A stretch of DNA of 64,000 bases from Nitratireductor mangrovi (GCF_007922615.2 NZ_CP042301.2:1798001-1862000); one strand, 5' to 3'. Counted from the first letter of the stretch, positions 22,485-32,495 are shown. Notes: generated by a model not told the origin, from the letters alone. Made by a program: numbers and translations.

Positions 22485-23390
22485 TCAGTTGTCGTCCCAG
22501 ATGCGCGAACGGTTAAGCCACATTTTTTCGCCGATCAGGCAGTCGTAGCCGGCACCGCCGGTCGCGGCCTTGCGGACAGGCAAGCCCGTGGCCACGGGTT
22601 CCGGCCAGCCCGTCCCGGCCAGTTCGAGCACCAGCTTGCGGCGGATCGCCTCGGGAAACTGCGACCACTCGTTGACCGGTATCATGAACGATCCCGGCCC
22701 GCCGATGACGCAATGGACATAATACTGGTCGAGGTCGGGAACGTCGAAGGCCGTCGTCAGGCCGCTGTTCGTCATCAGCGGCAGGCCGTTGATGACGATC
22801 CCCTTGCCGATGACGCTGTCGCGGGTAACGTCCACCTGCGCGCCCTGGTTGTTGGGGCCGTCGCCGGAGACGTCGATGACCCGCTTCATGCCGCGGAAAC
22901 CATTGTCGTCGAAGAGCTTTTCGGCAAAGAGCAGCCCGCCCGATATCGATGTGCGGCGCGCGCTTCTGGCCGGTATCGCGGTGAGTTGCGCGACGAAGGC
23001 TTCCGCCTCCGACAGCGAGGAAATCCGCGCCCACGGCACCACGAGGCGCTGGCTGGTCTCGCCCGCCCATTCGAAATAGGTGACGGCGATCTTGCCGTGC
23101 ACCCCGTCGCGGATCGCCTGCACCACTTGCTGGTGCACGAGCGCGGCGGCGTAGCCATCGCGCTGGATGGCGAGTTCGGCCGGCGACATCGAGAGCGACA
23201 CGTCGACGGCGAGCACCAGTTCGACATCGACCACCTCGTCGCGCTCGAGTTCCTCCCCGCTTTGCGCGAATGCGGCCTGCCCGGCCAGCAGCCAGCCCAA
23301 GGAAAACAAAGCGCCAAGAACGGTGGTACGGAGACGGCCTCGGCGTTCGCAACAACGAGGCCTGACTGGAAGAACGAAGGTCTTTGCCAT
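22485..23390 (-). CDS. DUF1194 (VWA-like) secreted protein, second of a tandem pair
   Basis: A 301-residue exported protein. A basic N-terminus and hydrophobic stretch ending AGQAAFA form a signal peptide. The DUF1194 domain follows, with DVELVLAVDVSLSMS (a MIDAS-like DxSxS), VDVSGDGPNNQGAQV and a C-terminal CVIGGPGSFMIPVNEW. Such domains bind a metal and partner proteins in the periplasm; no reaction is known. Its start overlaps the stop of the upstream paralogue by one base (TGATG), so both are made together. Convergent with the GlxA-type regulator 24 bp away. Confidence 0.85.
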   Translation of the reverse strand: MAKTFVLPVRPRCCERRGRLRTTVLGALFSLGWLLAGQAAFAQSGEELERDEVVDVELVLAVDVSLSMSPAELAIQRDGYAAALVHQQVVQAIRDGVHGKIAVTYFEWAGETSQRLVVPWARISSLSEAEAFVAQLTAIPARSARRTSISGGLLFAEKLFDDNGFRGMKRVIDVSGDGPNNQGAQVDVTRDSVIGKGIVINGLPLMTNSGLTTAFDVPDLDQYYVHCVIGGPGSFMIPVNEWSQFPEAIRRKLVLELAGTGWPEPVATGLPVRKAATGGAGYDCLIGEKMWLNRSRIWDDN

Positions 23391-24220
23391 CAATCCTGCT
23401 CCATGCCGCTCCACATCTTCTCGCCGATCCGGCAATCGGTCGTGGCGGCTTTGCCGCTGTTTTCCCGGCCTGAAGCGCGCCAGACCTTCGGGCCGGCGTC
23501 GGACAGTTCGAGGATCAGCTTCCAGCGCACCGCTTCGGCGAACTGGTCCCAATTGCTGACTGGAAGAATGAAGGAACCCGGCCCGCCGATGACGCAATCG
23601 GTATAGTAGCGGTCGAGCAGCGCGATGGTCTCGTCGCCAAAGGCGCGCCCTTCCAGGATCATCGGCAGGCCGTTGATGGTGATCCCCTCGCGCACCGCCG
23701 CGTCGCGAAAGGTCGACACCAGCCCGCCCTCATTGTTCGGCCCGTCGCCGGAGATGTCGATCACGCGACGCGTGCCGCGGTAGCTGTTTTCTGCGAAGGC
23801 GCGCACCCCGTAGCGTATGGCGCCCGAGATCGAAGTCTGGAAAAGATTGCGCACCTTTGCCTCGTCCAGAAGGCGAACCACCTTCTCGGCGTCCGCGACG
23901 TTCGCGACCAGGGTCCACGGCACGATGACCTTGCGCGAGGTCGACGCGCCCCATTCGACATAGGTCACCGCCACCCGCCCGTAGCGGCCGTACTGGATGG
24001 CGCGCATGACGTCGGGGGAGCGGAACGCGGCCTTGTAACCTTCCCTTTGCAGGACCAGTTCGTCGCGCGTCATCGAGCTCGAAACGTCGACGGCCAGAAC
24101 CAGTTCGACGTCGACCGGTTCCTCGCCGCCGATCTCCTGCGCAAGGAGAGAGACCGGAACCAGCGCCGAAAGCGCGGCGCCGACCGACATGCCCGCTATC
24201 CGGCGCAGACGAGACGACAT
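23390..24220 (-). CDS. DUF1194 (VWA-like) secreted protein, first of a tandem pair
   Basis: A 276-residue paralogue of the next gene. A signal peptide (RRIAGMSVGAALSALVPVSL, then LAQ) is followed by VELVLAVDVSSSMTRDELVL with the MIDAS Ser residues, RVIDISGDGPNNEGG and CVIGGPGSFILPVSNW. The two copies agree over most of the domain but differ at the C-terminus, pointing to an old duplication. Start ATG 24220 was chosen over a TTG at 24238. The conserved pair may form a heteromeric periplasmic assembly; this is inferred from TGATG coupling only. Confidence 0.85.
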   Translation of the reverse strand: MSSRLRRIAGMSVGAALSALVPVSLLAQEIGGEEPVDVELVLAVDVSSSMTRDELVLQREGYKAAFRSPDVMRAIQYGRYGRVAVTYVEWGASTSRKVIVPWTLVANVADAEKVVRLLDEAKVRNLFQTSISGAIRYGVRAFAENSYRGTRRVIDISGDGPNNEGGLVSTFRDAAVREGITINGLPMILEGRAFGDETIALLDRYYTDCVIGGPGSFILPVSNWDQFAEAVRWKLILELSDAGPKVWRASGRENSGKAATTDCRIGEKMWSGMEQD

Positions 24221-24362
24221 AGCCTCATGATAGGGCAAACGCCGCCGCTGAAAAGAAAACCGAGGGGCGTGGCGCCCCGCGGCCTTTCACTTTTGCGCGA
24301 CCGGCGTTACCGCTGACATATCGCTTGGAGCCTTCCGCGGCGCGTTCTCATCCGAGCACGAC

Positions 24363-26924
24363 CTACGTCCGTGGCTTCAGATTCTCCGGATCGTAAAGCG
24401 GCTTGTAACCGATCGCTGCGACCTCGACTGGGTAAAGCTCGCCGAAATATTCCACCGACAGCTTACGGCCTTCCTGGCAATAGGCCCAGGGCAGATAGGC
24501 AAGCGCGATGTTCTTGCCGATCGTCGGGCCGTAGGCGACCGAGGTCGTGAACGACCGTCGGCCAAGCTCGTCGACCAGCGTTTCCCCGCTCTCCGGGTCC
24601 ATGACCGGCATCGTGCCGACCGGAAAGCGCGCGACGCCGGTCTTGTCGGTGTTGTCGGTCATCACCAGCGTGCACAGCATCGCCGGCTGGTGCTCGCGCG
24701 ATCGGTATTCGAGATGCTTGGTCTTGCCGCGGAAATCCGCTTCCTTGACCTTGGGCCGGGCAAGGTCGGCCTCGTAGAGATTGTACTCGGTCAGAAGGTC
24801 GGCGTTCTGCAGCCGCAGGCTTTTTTCCATGCGGCGCGAATTGGCGTAGGTTTCGACGCCGAATGCCATCACCCCGGTTTCACGCAGGGCGTCCCAGACG
24901 GCAAGACCGTCCTCGTAGCGCATATGCAGTTCCCAGCCCTGCTCGCCGACATAGGAGATGCGGAAAGCGGTGATGTCCTTGCCGGCAATCTTCAGTGACT
25001 TGATGGCCGCGAAGGGGAAGTTGCCGGGGCAGAGACCATCCGGATCCTCGACTACCTTTTGCAGCGTCGTGCGCGCGTTCGGCCCCCAGATGCCGATCGT
25101 GACGAATTTTTCGGTCACGTCGGTGATCGTGACGTCGAAGCCTTTGTCCGCCGCCACCCTGCGCATGTAGTGGAAGTCGCGCGGGCCGGCATCGGCGCCG
25201 TCGACGACGCGGCAGCGATCCGCCATGCGGATCACCGTCAGGTCGGCGCGAACCATGCCCTCGTCGTCGAGGAAATGGGTGTAGATGCCCTTGCCCACCA
25301 TGTTGTCGCCGCCGATCTTGGCTGCGCAGAGCCATTCCATCAGCTCGACATGGTCTGGGCCCTCGACGTCGTACATGGCGAAATGCGACAGGTTCACGAT
25401 GCCGCAATTCTCGCTCATCTCGAGATGTTCGGCATTCGACACGCGCCAGAAATGACGGTTGTCCCATTCGTTCTCGCGAACCGGCACCCGGTTACCGTGC
25501 TTTTCGAGCAGATGTTCGTTGGCGGCGTAGCCGTGTGCGCGTTCCCAGCCGCCCAGTTCCATGAAATGCCCGCCAAGTTCGACCTCGCGCTCGTAGAAAG
25601 GCGAGCGGCGCAGATTGCGCCCCTTGCCGAAAGGCTCGCGCGGGTGGACGGCGGGGTTGTAGATCTTCATCGCCGTTTCCGTGCAGCGGTCGTGGATGAA
25701 ATCCTCGCGCATCTGGTGCGGGTAGAAGCGTGCATAGTCGATGGCATGATGGTCGATCTCGGTACGCCCGTCCGTCATCCAGTCCGCGACCAGCTTGCCC
25801 ATGCCCGGCCCGTCCTTGACCCAGATGCCAACCGCGTACCACAGGCCCCTCACCTTCTGGCTTTCGCCGATCGAGGGTCCGCCATCGGTGGTCACCTGCA
25901 GGAGACCGTTGAAGGAGTGGCTTTCGTTGTAGCCAAGCTCGCCGAGGATCGGGGTCAGCTCCATCGCGCGCTCGAGCGGCTCGATGACCTGCTCCATGTC
26001 GAGGTCGCGCTGCGAGGGTGAAAGCCGCGCTTCCTCCTTCTCAAGCAGCTCGCGCGGATGCACCAGGCGCGGGTTCTTCTCTTCGTAGTACCCCCACTCG
26101 ATCTGGCCACCCTCTGCGGTCTTTGGATCGCCGGTGTCGCGCATATAGGCCGAGTTGCCCTGATCGCGCATGAGCGGCCAGCCGATATCCTTGCCGGTGC
26201 CGGCGAACTCGTCATATGGGCCGAAGAAGGTCAGCGGATGGTCGACCGGCATCACCGGCAAATCCTCACCCGCCAGCGCCGCGATCAGCCGGCCCCACAG
26301 GCCGGCGCAGACGACGACATGGTCGGCGCGAATCGTGCCGCGATGGGTGACAACGCCCTTGATGCGCCCGTCCTCGATGAGAAGCGACTGCGCCGGCGTA
26401 TTGGCGAAGGCTGTTAGTTTGCCGGCGGCCACGCCCTGGTCGACGAGCTTGCCGGCAACCGTCTGCGAGCGCGGGATCACGAGGCCCGCATCCGGATCCC
26501 ACAGGCCGCCCTGGACTAGGCTCTCCTCGATCAGCGGGAACTTCTCTTTGATCTCGTCAGGCTCGATCAGCCGTGCGCGGGTCCCAAAGGCCTTGGCCGA
26601 GCCGACCTTGCGCCGGATTTCGTCCATGCGTCCGTCATCGCCGACGCGAGCCACTTCGAGGCCGCCGACGCGGGCGTAGTGGCCCATCTTCTCGTAGAAA
26701 TCGATCGAATAGAGCGTCGTCCAGCACGACAGGAAATCGTGGCTCGTCGTGTAGCAGAAGTCGGAGGCGTGCGCCGTCGAACCGATGTCCGTCGGAATGC
26801 CGGACTTGTCGATGCCGACGATACCGTCCCATCCGCGCTCGATCAGGTGGTGCGCGACGGAGGCGCCGACGATGCCGCCCAACCCGACGATGACAACCTT
26901 CGCCTGTTGCGGAAATTCAGCCAT
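24363..26924 (-). CDS. FAD-dependent dimethylglycine dehydrogenase-like enzyme with GcvT domain
   Basis: An 853-residue two-part oxidoreductase. The N-terminal DAO-type FAD domain has GLGGIVG (residues 14-20) and STAHAS with His52 where the covalent-FAD His of the family lies. From about residue 430 follow the FAO-M and GcvT folate-binding domains, including RISYVGEQGWELHM. This is the layout of dimethylglycine and sarcosine dehydrogenases: oxidative N-demethylation, with formaldehyde captured as methylene-tetrahydrofolate. Start ATG 26924 has GGAGG upstream. Its substrate is probably dimethylglycine, because sarcosine oxidase is encoded separately in the window, but sarcosine or another N-methyl compound is possible. 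A TGTCGCAAA motif lies about 70 bp upstream. Confidence 0.88.
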   Translation of the reverse strand: MAEFPQQAKVVIVGLGGIVGASVAHHLIERGWDGIVGIDKSGIPTDIGSTAHASDFCYTTSHDFLSCWTTLYSIDFYEKMGHYARVGGLEVARVGDDGRMDEIRRKVGSAKAFGTRARLIEPDEIKEKFPLIEESLVQGGLWDPDAGLVIPRSQTVAGKLVDQGVAAGKLTAFANTPAQSLLIEDGRIKGVVTHRGTIRADHVVVCAGLWGRLIAALAGEDLPVMPVDHPLTFFGPYDEFAGTGKDIGWPLMRDQGNSAYMRDTGDPKTAEGGQIEWGYYEEKNPRLVHPRELLEKEEARLSPSQRDLDMEQVIEPLERAMELTPILGELGYNESHSFNGLLQVTTDGGPSIGESQKVRGLWYAVGIWVKDGPGMGKLVADWMTDGRTEIDHHAIDYARFYPHQMREDFIHDRCTETAMKIYNPAVHPREPFGKGRNLRRSPFYEREVELGGHFMELGGWERAHGYAANEHLLEKHGNRVPVRENEWDNRHFWRVSNAEHLEMSENCGIVNLSHFAMYDVEGPDHVELMEWLCAAKIGGDNMVGKGIYTHFLDDEGMVRADLTVIRMADRCRVVDGADAGPRDFHYMRRVAADKGFDVTITDVTEKFVTIGIWGPNARTTLQKVVEDPDGLCPGNFPFAAIKSLKIAGKDITAFRISYVGEQGWELHMRYEDGLAVWDALRETGVMAFGVETYANSRRMEKSLRLQNADLLTEYNLYEADLARPKVKEADFRGKTKHLEYRSREHQPAMLCTLVMTDNTDKTGVARFPVGTMPVMDPESGETLVDELGRRSFTTSVAYGPTIGKNIALAYLPWAYCQEGRKLSVEYFGELYPVEVAAIGYKPLYDPENLKPRT

Positions 26925-26992
26925 GGTCCGCGCCTCCGGAATGGGTTTCGGGCGCGGACTATAATTCGCGCTGCGGGCGGCGGCGCAGCCTG

Positions 26993-27001
26993 TTTGCGAC
27001 A
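26993..27001 (-). promoter_or_regulatory. TGTCGCAAA motif upstream of the DMGDH-like gene
   Basis: On the minus strand the sequence TGTCGCAAA lies 69-77 bp before the DMGDH-like start, the same nine bases as the left part of the palindrome at 9198-9215. Only one half is conserved here (followed by CAGG rather than ATCGACAG). The 221-bp spacer is shared with the divergent GNAT gene at 27146. Confidence 0.3.
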
Positions 27002-27145
27002 TCGCCGAAACGGCCCGCGACGCTGCAGCGCCGAGCCCTTCGGTGGCGGAGGCCCATTAACCGTTCCGACCGGCTGTTAACGCGGCCGTATCGCTTTTGT
27101 GCTAGCAAAGCGCCGGGTCGACGGGACGAAACTTGGGGAGTGCGC

Positions 27146-28270
27146 ATGCCTTTGCAGGCATTGGCAGATCATGCGGCAAAGCACGGCCATCCGCGCCCTG
27201 TTGCCGGCGCCTGCGTGGTGGCGCTCGAAGCCAGCTTCGATTTCCGCACTTCGGAATATGCGCGGCTGTTCGATCAGTCCGACGCCACCGCGTTCCAGCA
27301 TCCCATATGGCTCGATGCCTTGTACCGACAGCTTGCGCCGCGGCGTGGCGCGGAAAAGGTCGTCGTCACCGGTCGCGATCGCGAGACGGGCGAATTGCTG
27401 TTCTTGCTGCCGCTGCTCAGACGCCGCAAATCGGGTGTCATCCTGCTCGAAGCGACCGACCTCGGCGTCAGCGACTACGCCGCACCCGTCTGCGACAGGC
27501 GCTTCCGCGCAGAGGCCGGCCTCGCCCCTGACGTTCGCGCCGTCCTGCCCGCCTTCGATACGCTGCGTATCCGCCCGGTCCGCGGCGAACATGTCGCAGC
27601 CTGGCAATTCTTCCTAGGCGGCGACGCGGTACGGCAGGATTTTTCCGCCCACGCGGTGATGCTTTCGCCGGATTTCGGTGCATGGCGCGAAAACGCTCTG
27701 GCACCCAGCTTCAGAAAGATGCTCGACCGCAAGAAGAAGCGCTTCCTGAAGCAGGACGGCGCCTCCGTGCGACTGCTGCGGGACGATGGAGAACTCCGGG
27801 ACGCAATCGCCGCGATCGCCCGCCTGCGCGCCGGCCGCTTCGAAGGCGACCTGATCCAGTCTGGCTACGTGGCCGACTTCTATGCCCGGATCGCGGCCGA
27901 GGGTTCGGCGGCCGGGCTTTCCCGCACCTATGCGATCGCTCTTGGCGGCGAACCGATCGGCTTTGCGTTCGGGCTGACCCATGCCGGAAATTTCAACTAC
28001 CTCCTGATCGGCTGCGATTACGACGCCCACGGGCGCCATTCGCCAGGACTGATCCTCTATGATTCGATGATCGAAGACTGGATCGCAAGTGGCGGAAAGA
28101 TCTTCGATTTCACGATCGGCGACGAAGCCTTCAAGAAGGAGTTCGGCACCGCCGAAACCGCCATTTACGAGATCAGCGACTGCGCGACGTGGCGCGGCCG
28201 TCTTGCGCGCGCGGGGCTTGCGGCGCGCGAAGGGTTGCGCCGCATGCGGGAGACCAGGAAGGACGGCTGA
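27146..28270 (+). CDS. GNAT-like acetyltransferase, CelD/BcsL type (PF13480)
   Basis: A 374-residue protein of the GNAT superfamily branch named after CelD. The N-terminal domain has FDQSDATAFQHPIWLDALY; the C-terminal acyltransferase domain holds SRTYAIALGGEPIGFAFGLT, FNYLLIGCDYDAHGRHSPG and FDFTIGDEAFKKEFG. Members are linked to cellulose or other envelope polysaccharides and act on unknown acceptors. The ATG at 27146 is chosen over GTG 27140 because GGGGAG ends five bases before it. It precedes the PIG-L deacetylase gene by 41 bp; acyltransferase plus deacetylase suggests glycan or glycolipid modification (inference). Confidence 0.8.
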   Translation: MPLQALADHAAKHGHPRPVAGACVVALEASFDFRTSEYARLFDQSDATAFQHPIWLDALYRQLAPRRGAEKVVVTGRDRETGELLFLLPLLRRRKSGVILLEATDLGVSDYAAPVCDRRFRAEAGLAPDVRAVLPAFDTLRIRPVRGEHVAAWQFFLGGDAVRQDFSAHAVMLSPDFGAWRENALAPSFRKMLDRKKKRFLKQDGASVRLLRDDGELRDAIAAIARLRAGRFEGDLIQSGYVADFYARIAAEGSAAGLSRTYAIALGGEPIGFAFGLTHAGNFNYLLIGCDYDAHGRHSPGLILYDSMIEDWIASGGKIFDFTIGDEAFKKEFGTAETAIYEISDCATWRGRLARAGLAAREGLRRMRETRKDG

Positions 28271-28311
28271 CGGCGCCTTTGCGACAAGGCCGGGACGACG
28301 GAGGGGACATT

Positions 28312-29208
28312 ATGGGCAATCGACCGGAATTTCTGGAGAATTCGGTCATCATCGGCGCGCATCCGGACGACGAACTGTTGTGGTTCAATTCGATCCTGCG
28401 CGACGTCGATGAAGTCATCATCGTCTATCGCGACTTCTGGGCGCAGCCGGGCCTTGGCGAAGCTCGCGCGGAGGCGCTCGGCAACTATCCGCGCGACCGC
28501 GTCACCTGTCTCGGCATTCCCGAATCCGGAGCCTATGGCTGCGCCGACTGGAACGACCCGACACTGACCGAGTTCGGCATCGGCTTTTCGGCCGAGGCCA
28601 GCCGGCGCGAGGCAACGCGGATTGCACGCAAGTCACTGTCGGCGGTGCGCGCCATCAATTCCGACCGCGTCGCCGCTGCCAGCGTCGCCCGCAGCTACCA
28701 GGAAAACCACGCGGTCATCCTTGAAGCGCTCGAAAGCCGGCTCAAGCCCGGCATGAACGTCTTTTCCCACAATCCATGGGGTGAATACGGCCACGAGGAG
28801 CACATCCAGGTCTATCGCGTTCTGGAACAGCTACGCGACAGGATCGGCTTCAGGCTGTGGATGTCGAACTATTGTACCGAGCGCGCCATGCCGCTGGCCA
28901 TGCGTTACTTCGCCGACGCGCCGGGCGGCTATGTTCGCCTCGCCACGGACAAGAGCTACGCGGAGGAGATCGCTGCCGTCTACAAGAACGCCGGCTGCTG
29001 GACCTGGGCCGACGACTGGGCCTGGTTCGACGAGGAGTGCTTCATGGAGGCGCCGAGGGCTGCGCAGAAGCCGGCCGCGCACCGACATCTCTTCCCGCTC
29101 AACTTCTTTGCCATCGATCCGGCACCGCCACGCAAATGGCTGCCGATCGCGCTGACCATGTCCGCGGCCTCCGCGGCCATCGCGGCGACGATCTCGGAGA
29201 CGATATAG
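28312..29208 (+). CDS. PIG-L family deacetylase
   Basis: A 298-residue zinc-dependent N-deacetylase of the GlcNAc-PI de-N-acetylase/LmbE type. The zinc/catalytic motif AHPDDE is at residues 16-21, and a second His cluster (HNPWGEYGHEEH) comes near residue 150. The C-terminal third is Trp-rich (CWTWADDWAWFDEE) and ends in a hydrophobic stretch that might touch the membrane. A GAGGGG site precedes the ATG. The substrate would be an N-acetylated sugar, free or lipid-linked. It sits where many rhizobia have yacG, immediately after maf. Confidence 0.8.
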   Translation: MGNRPEFLENSVIIGAHPDDELLWFNSILRDVDEVIIVYRDFWAQPGLGEARAEALGNYPRDRVTCLGIPESGAYGCADWNDPTLTEFGIGFSAEASRREATRIARKSLSAVRAINSDRVAAASVARSYQENHAVILEALESRLKPGMNVFSHNPWGEYGHEEHIQVYRVLEQLRDRIGFRLWMSNYCTERAMPLAMRYFADAPGGYVRLATDKSYAEEIAAVYKNAGCWTWADDWAWFDEECFMEAPRAAQKPAAHRHLFPLNFFAIDPAPPRKWLPIALTMSAASAAIAATISETI

Positions 29209-29225
29209 GCGGCGAAGAACGCGGC

Positions 29226-29858
29226 CTACGCCGTGCGAGCGGCGGAGAGCCAGCCGAAGTGGACCTTGTAGCCTTCACCTGACAGCAGGCTGACCGTTTC
29301 GTAGAGCGGCAGGCCGACGACGTTGGAATAGGAACCCACCAGCTTGACCACGAAGGTGCCGGCCAGCCCCTGGATGGCGTAGCCGCCGGCCTTGCCGCGC
29401 CACTCCCCCGAGGCGAGATAGCTCTCCAGTTCCTCGCGTGACAGACGCTTGAAGCGGACCTTGGTCTCGACAAGCCGCTGGCGCAGCTTCCCCGACGGCG
29501 TCACCAGGCAGATGCCGGTGTAGACCCGGTGCGTGCGCCCCGAAAGCAGCCGCAGGCAGTTCGAGGCTTCGTCGAGGAGTTCGGTCTTCGGCAGGATGCG
29601 CCGGCCGACGGCCACCACGGTATCGGCGGCCAGGATGAAGGCGCCCTCAAACCCTTCCTCTTCCGACAGTGCTGCCAGCGCCTTTTCCGCCTTGGTCTTG
29701 GAAAGCCGTTTGGCGAGCGAGCGCGGGTGTTCGGCCCTGGCCGGCGTCTCGTCGACGTCGGCCGGAAACACCCGGTCGGGCTCGGCGCCCGCCTGCTGCA
29801 GGAGCTCGATGCGGCGCGGCGAGCCCGAGGCAAGCACCAGCTTCTGAAAAACGCTCAT
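29226..29858 (-). CDS. maf: Maf-type nucleoside triphosphate pyrophosphatase
   Basis: A 210-residue house-cleaning enzyme that hydrolyses non-canonical or methylated nucleotides to the monophosphates. The N-terminal [16 protein letters not shown] is the family signature; [14 protein letters not shown] and the [13 protein letters not shown] end complete it. It lies directly downstream of infA on the same strand, the conserved rhizobial order. Confidence 0.92.
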   Translation of the reverse strand: MSVFQKLVLASGSPRRIELLQQAGAEPDRVFPADVDETPARAEHPRSLAKRLSKTKAEKALAALSEEEGFEGAFILAADTVVAVGRRILPKTELLDEASNCLRLLSGRTHRVYTGICLVTPSGKLRQRLVETKVRFKRLSREELESYLASGEWRGKAGGYAIQGLAGTFVVKLVGSYSNVVGLPLYETVSLLSGEGYKVHFGWLSAARTA

Positions 29859-29907
29859 GGTGTTGTGGATGTCGGCAAGGGGCGCGCCGCTCCGTGCGGA
29901 AGATGCC

Positions 29908-30126
29908 TTACTTGAAGCGGTAGGTGATGCGGCCCTTCGTCAGGTCGTAGGGGGTCATTTCCACCAGAACCTTGTCACCGGTCAGAACCCGGATGCGGTT
30001 TTTGCGCATGCGGCCGGCGGTATGGGCGATGATTTCGTGATCGTTTTCGAGCTTGACCCGGAACATCGCATTCGGCAGCAGTTCCGTGACGGTGCCCGGA
30101 AATTCGAGGACTTCTTCCTTCGACAT
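29908..30126 (-). CDS. infA: Translation initiation factor IF-1
   Basis: A 72-residue OB-fold protein that binds the ribosomal A site during initiation. The full family sequence is visible: [20 protein letters not shown], then [20 protein letters not shown] and the C-terminal [12 protein letters not shown]. An upstream in-frame start would add 12 residues not found in IF-1 and was rejected. Confidence 0.97.
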   Translation of the reverse strand: MSKEEVLEFPGTVTELLPNAMFRVKLENDHEIIAHTAGRMRKNRIRVLTGDKVLVEMTPYDLTKGRITYRFK

Positions 30127-30223
30127 TCGGTACCTTTTCTTGAGGACAAAGGCGGCCGGCATCGTGGCGGGCCGCAGATCGCGCGGAACCTATATGATTA
30201 TCCGCGCCTTGTGAACACGCTTG

Positions 30224-30718
30224 TTAGCTGGCGGCGGTCACGCCGAAACGCCGCCGGATGCGCTCGGAGAGCCGGTCTCGCACCTCGCGATAGGCGGATA
30301 GAATCTGCTCGCGTGTGCCCGACGCGGTCGAAGGGTCGGGCATCGGCCAGTATTCGACATCCACGGACATCGTCCGCGTCAGCTCAAGCGCGGCGTGATG
30401 CGCCTCGGGGGCCAACGTGATGATCAGGTCGAAATAGTCGTCCTCCAGATCATCGAGCGTGCGCGGCGCCCGCGCCGCGGTCCCCAGTCCTGCCTCCGCC
30501 AGCACCGCGTCCACGAACGGATCGCGTTCGCCGGCCCTCACCCCCGCCGAGGCAAGGTAGACATTGGCGGGCAGCAGCGAGCGCGCGATCCGCTCGGCCA
30601 TCGGGGAGCGGATCGCGTTCATGCCGCAGACGAACAGAACCGAGTTGGGTAAGCTTCCCTGCCCCGGCGCGCCGCGCTCTGGATCGGACGCCACCCCGAT
30701 CAAGCGCCCCTCATCCAC
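30224..30718 (-). CDS. Low-molecular-weight protein-tyrosine-phosphatase-like protein
   Basis: A 164-residue protein with the LMW-PTP/arsenate-reductase fold. The phosphate loop CGMNAIRSP (Cys31 to Arg37) keeps the essential C-x5-R, and MPDPS near residue 126 supplies the general-acid Asp. The GTG start overlaps the UPF0262 stop by eight bases, so expression is coupled. This gene is a fixed member of the rhizobial hisD-infA block; substrate unknown. Annotations as arsenate reductase in this family are usually unsupported. Confidence 0.85.
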   Translation of the reverse strand: MDEGRLIGVASDPERGAPGQGSLPNSVLFVCGMNAIRSPMAERIARSLLPANVYLASAGVRAGERDPFVDAVLAEAGLGTAARAPRTLDDLEDDYFDLIITLAPEAHHAALELTRTMSVDVEYWPMPDPSTASGTREQILSAYREVRDRLSERIRRRFGVTAAS

Positions 30719-31193
30719 GCCAGTGCAGGACGCAGACCAGCGTGAACAGCCGCCGGGCGGTATCGAAGTCGACCTCGATCTTGCCCGACAGACGGTCCAT
30801 CAGCGTCTGCGATCCTTCATTGTGGAGACCGCGGCGGCCCATGTCGATCGCCTCGATCTGCGACGGCGTGGCACTGCGGATTGCCTGGTAATAGCTTTCG
30901 CAGATCAGGAAATAGTCCTTCACGATGCGACGGAACGGCGTCAGCGAAAGGATGTGTGTGACAACATCTCCCCCGTCCTCGCGCGTCACTTTCAGGACAA
31001 GCCGCGAGTCGGCCAGCGACAGGTTCAGCCGGTAAGGCCCGCCGCCTTCGTCCCCGACCGGGTGAAAGGCGTTTTCCTCGATCAGGTCGAAGATCGCGAC
31101 AGCGCGTTCATGCTCGACATCGGGCGTCGAACGTCCGATCGACTCGTCGAGGACGACGTCGATCAGCCGGGAACTGTTTTCGCCGCCCGACAC
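30711..31193 (-). CDS. UPF0262 family protein
   Basis: A 160-residue alphaproteobacterial protein of unknown function, identified by [20 protein letters not shown], the mid-section [20 protein letters not shown] and [15 protein letters not shown]. The start is uncertain: GTG 31193 has GAGG seven bases upstream and is preferred; a TTG at 31199 would add two residues. It follows hisD closely and overlaps the phosphatase gene. Confidence 0.88.
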   Translation of the reverse strand: MSGGENSSRLIDVVLDESIGRSTPDVEHERAVAIFDLIEENAFHPVGDEGGGPYRLNLSLADSRLVLKVTREDGGDVVTHILSLTPFRRIVKDYFLICESYYQAIRSATPSQIEAIDMGRRGLHNEGSQTLMDRLSGKIEVDFDTARRLFTLVCVLHWRG

Positions 31194-31202
31194 CCGCAAG
31201 CC

Positions 31203-32495
31203 TCAGAGATTGAGCCGGACGGCGACCGAGCGCGCATGCGCGCCGAGCCCCTCGGCTTCGGCAAGTGCGATCGCGGCCGGCCCGAGCGCCCGCAATTGTT
31301 CGGTGCCGAGCTTCAGGATCGACGTCCGCTTGACGAAATCGAGCACCGACAGGCCCGACGAAAAACGCGCCGACCGTGCGGTCGGCAGCACGTGGTTGGA
31401 ACCGCCGACATAGTCGCCGATCACCTCGGGCGTGTGGCGGCCGATGAAGATCGCACCGGCATTGCGCACCTTCGCCGCCACCTCTTCGGCGGCATCGAAG
31501 GCGAGTTCGAGATGTTCCGGCGCGATGCGGTCGGCGAGCCGGACGGCGTCGGCGAGTTCGGGCACCACGATCACCGCGCCGTAGTCGCGCCAGCTCGCCG
31601 AGGCAGTCTCGGCGCGCGGCAATTGCTTGAGCTGACGATCCACCGCGGCCGCCACCGCCTCGCCGAAACCGCCATCGTCGGTAATCAGGATCGATTGCGC
31701 CGCGGTGTCGTGCTCGGCCTGGGCGAGCAGATCGGCCGCGATCCAGTCCGGATCGTTGTCACCGTCGGCGATCACCAGAACCTCGGACGGGCCCGCGACC
31801 ATGTCGATCCCGACCTTGCCGAACACCTGGCGCTTGGCGGCTGCCACATAGGCGTTGCCGGGTCCGACGATCTTTGCGACCGGCGCCACCGTTTCGGTGC
31901 CGTAGGCAAGCGCCGCCACGGCCTGGGCGCCGCCAACCCGGTAGACCTCCGTCACACCGGCCAGCCGCGCCGCCACCAGCACCAGCGGATTGAGGATGCC
32001 GTCCGGTGCGGGCACCGCGATCACGATGCGCTCGACGCCGGCAACCTTCGCCGGTACCGCATTCATCAGCACGGAACTCGGATAGCTGGCCGTGCCCCCC
32101 GGAACGTAGAGCCCTACCGACTCGATCGCTGTCCAGCGCGAGCCGAGTTCGACCCCCAGTGCGTCCTGATAGCGGTCGTCGGCGGGCAGTTGGCGCTTGT
32201 GGTGCGACGCGATGCGGTCGCGGGCCAGTTCAAGCGCTTCGACGGTCGCCGGGTCCGCGGCCGCCAGCGCTTCCTCGAACGCCTCGGCCCCGACCCTCAG
32301 CGTCGCAGCGGTGAGGTCGTTGCGGTCCAGCCGGTTGGTGTACGCGACAAGGGCGGCATCGCCCTCCTCGCGAACCCTGGCGATGATCTCGCGCACGACC
32401 TTGTCGACATCCTCGGAGACCTCTCGTTTCGTCTCGAGGAAGGCGGCAAACCGCTCGTCGAAATCCGGCGCCGTGCTGTCGAGGGTGATCGCCAT
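31203..32495 (-). CDS. hisD: Histidinol dehydrogenase
   Basis: A 430-residue NAD-dependent zinc enzyme that makes histidine from histidinol, the last two steps of the pathway. Family landmarks are [52 protein letters not shown] and APEHLEL. The ATG at 32495 fits the family length; the frame is open for some 89 further codons of low quality. As usual in this order, hisD is away from the other his genes. Confidence 0.96.
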   Translation of the reverse strand: MAITLDSTAPDFDERFAAFLETKREVSEDVDKVVREIIARVREEGDAALVAYTNRLDRNDLTAATLRVGAEAFEEALAAADPATVEALELARDRIASHHKRQLPADDRYQDALGVELGSRWTAIESVGLYVPGGTASYPSSVLMNAVPAKVAGVERIVIAVPAPDGILNPLVLVAARLAGVTEVYRVGGAQAVAALAYGTETVAPVAKIVGPGNAYVAAAKRQVFGKVGIDMVAGPSEVLVIADGDNDPDWIAADLLAQAEHDTAAQSILITDDGGFGEAVAAAVDRQLKQLPRAETASASWRDYGAVIVVPELADAVRLADRIAPEHLELAFDAAEEVAAKVRNAGAIFIGRHTPEVIGDYVGGSNHVLPTARSARFSSGLSVLDFVKRTSILKLGTEQLRALGPAAIALAEAEGLGAHARSVAVRLNL

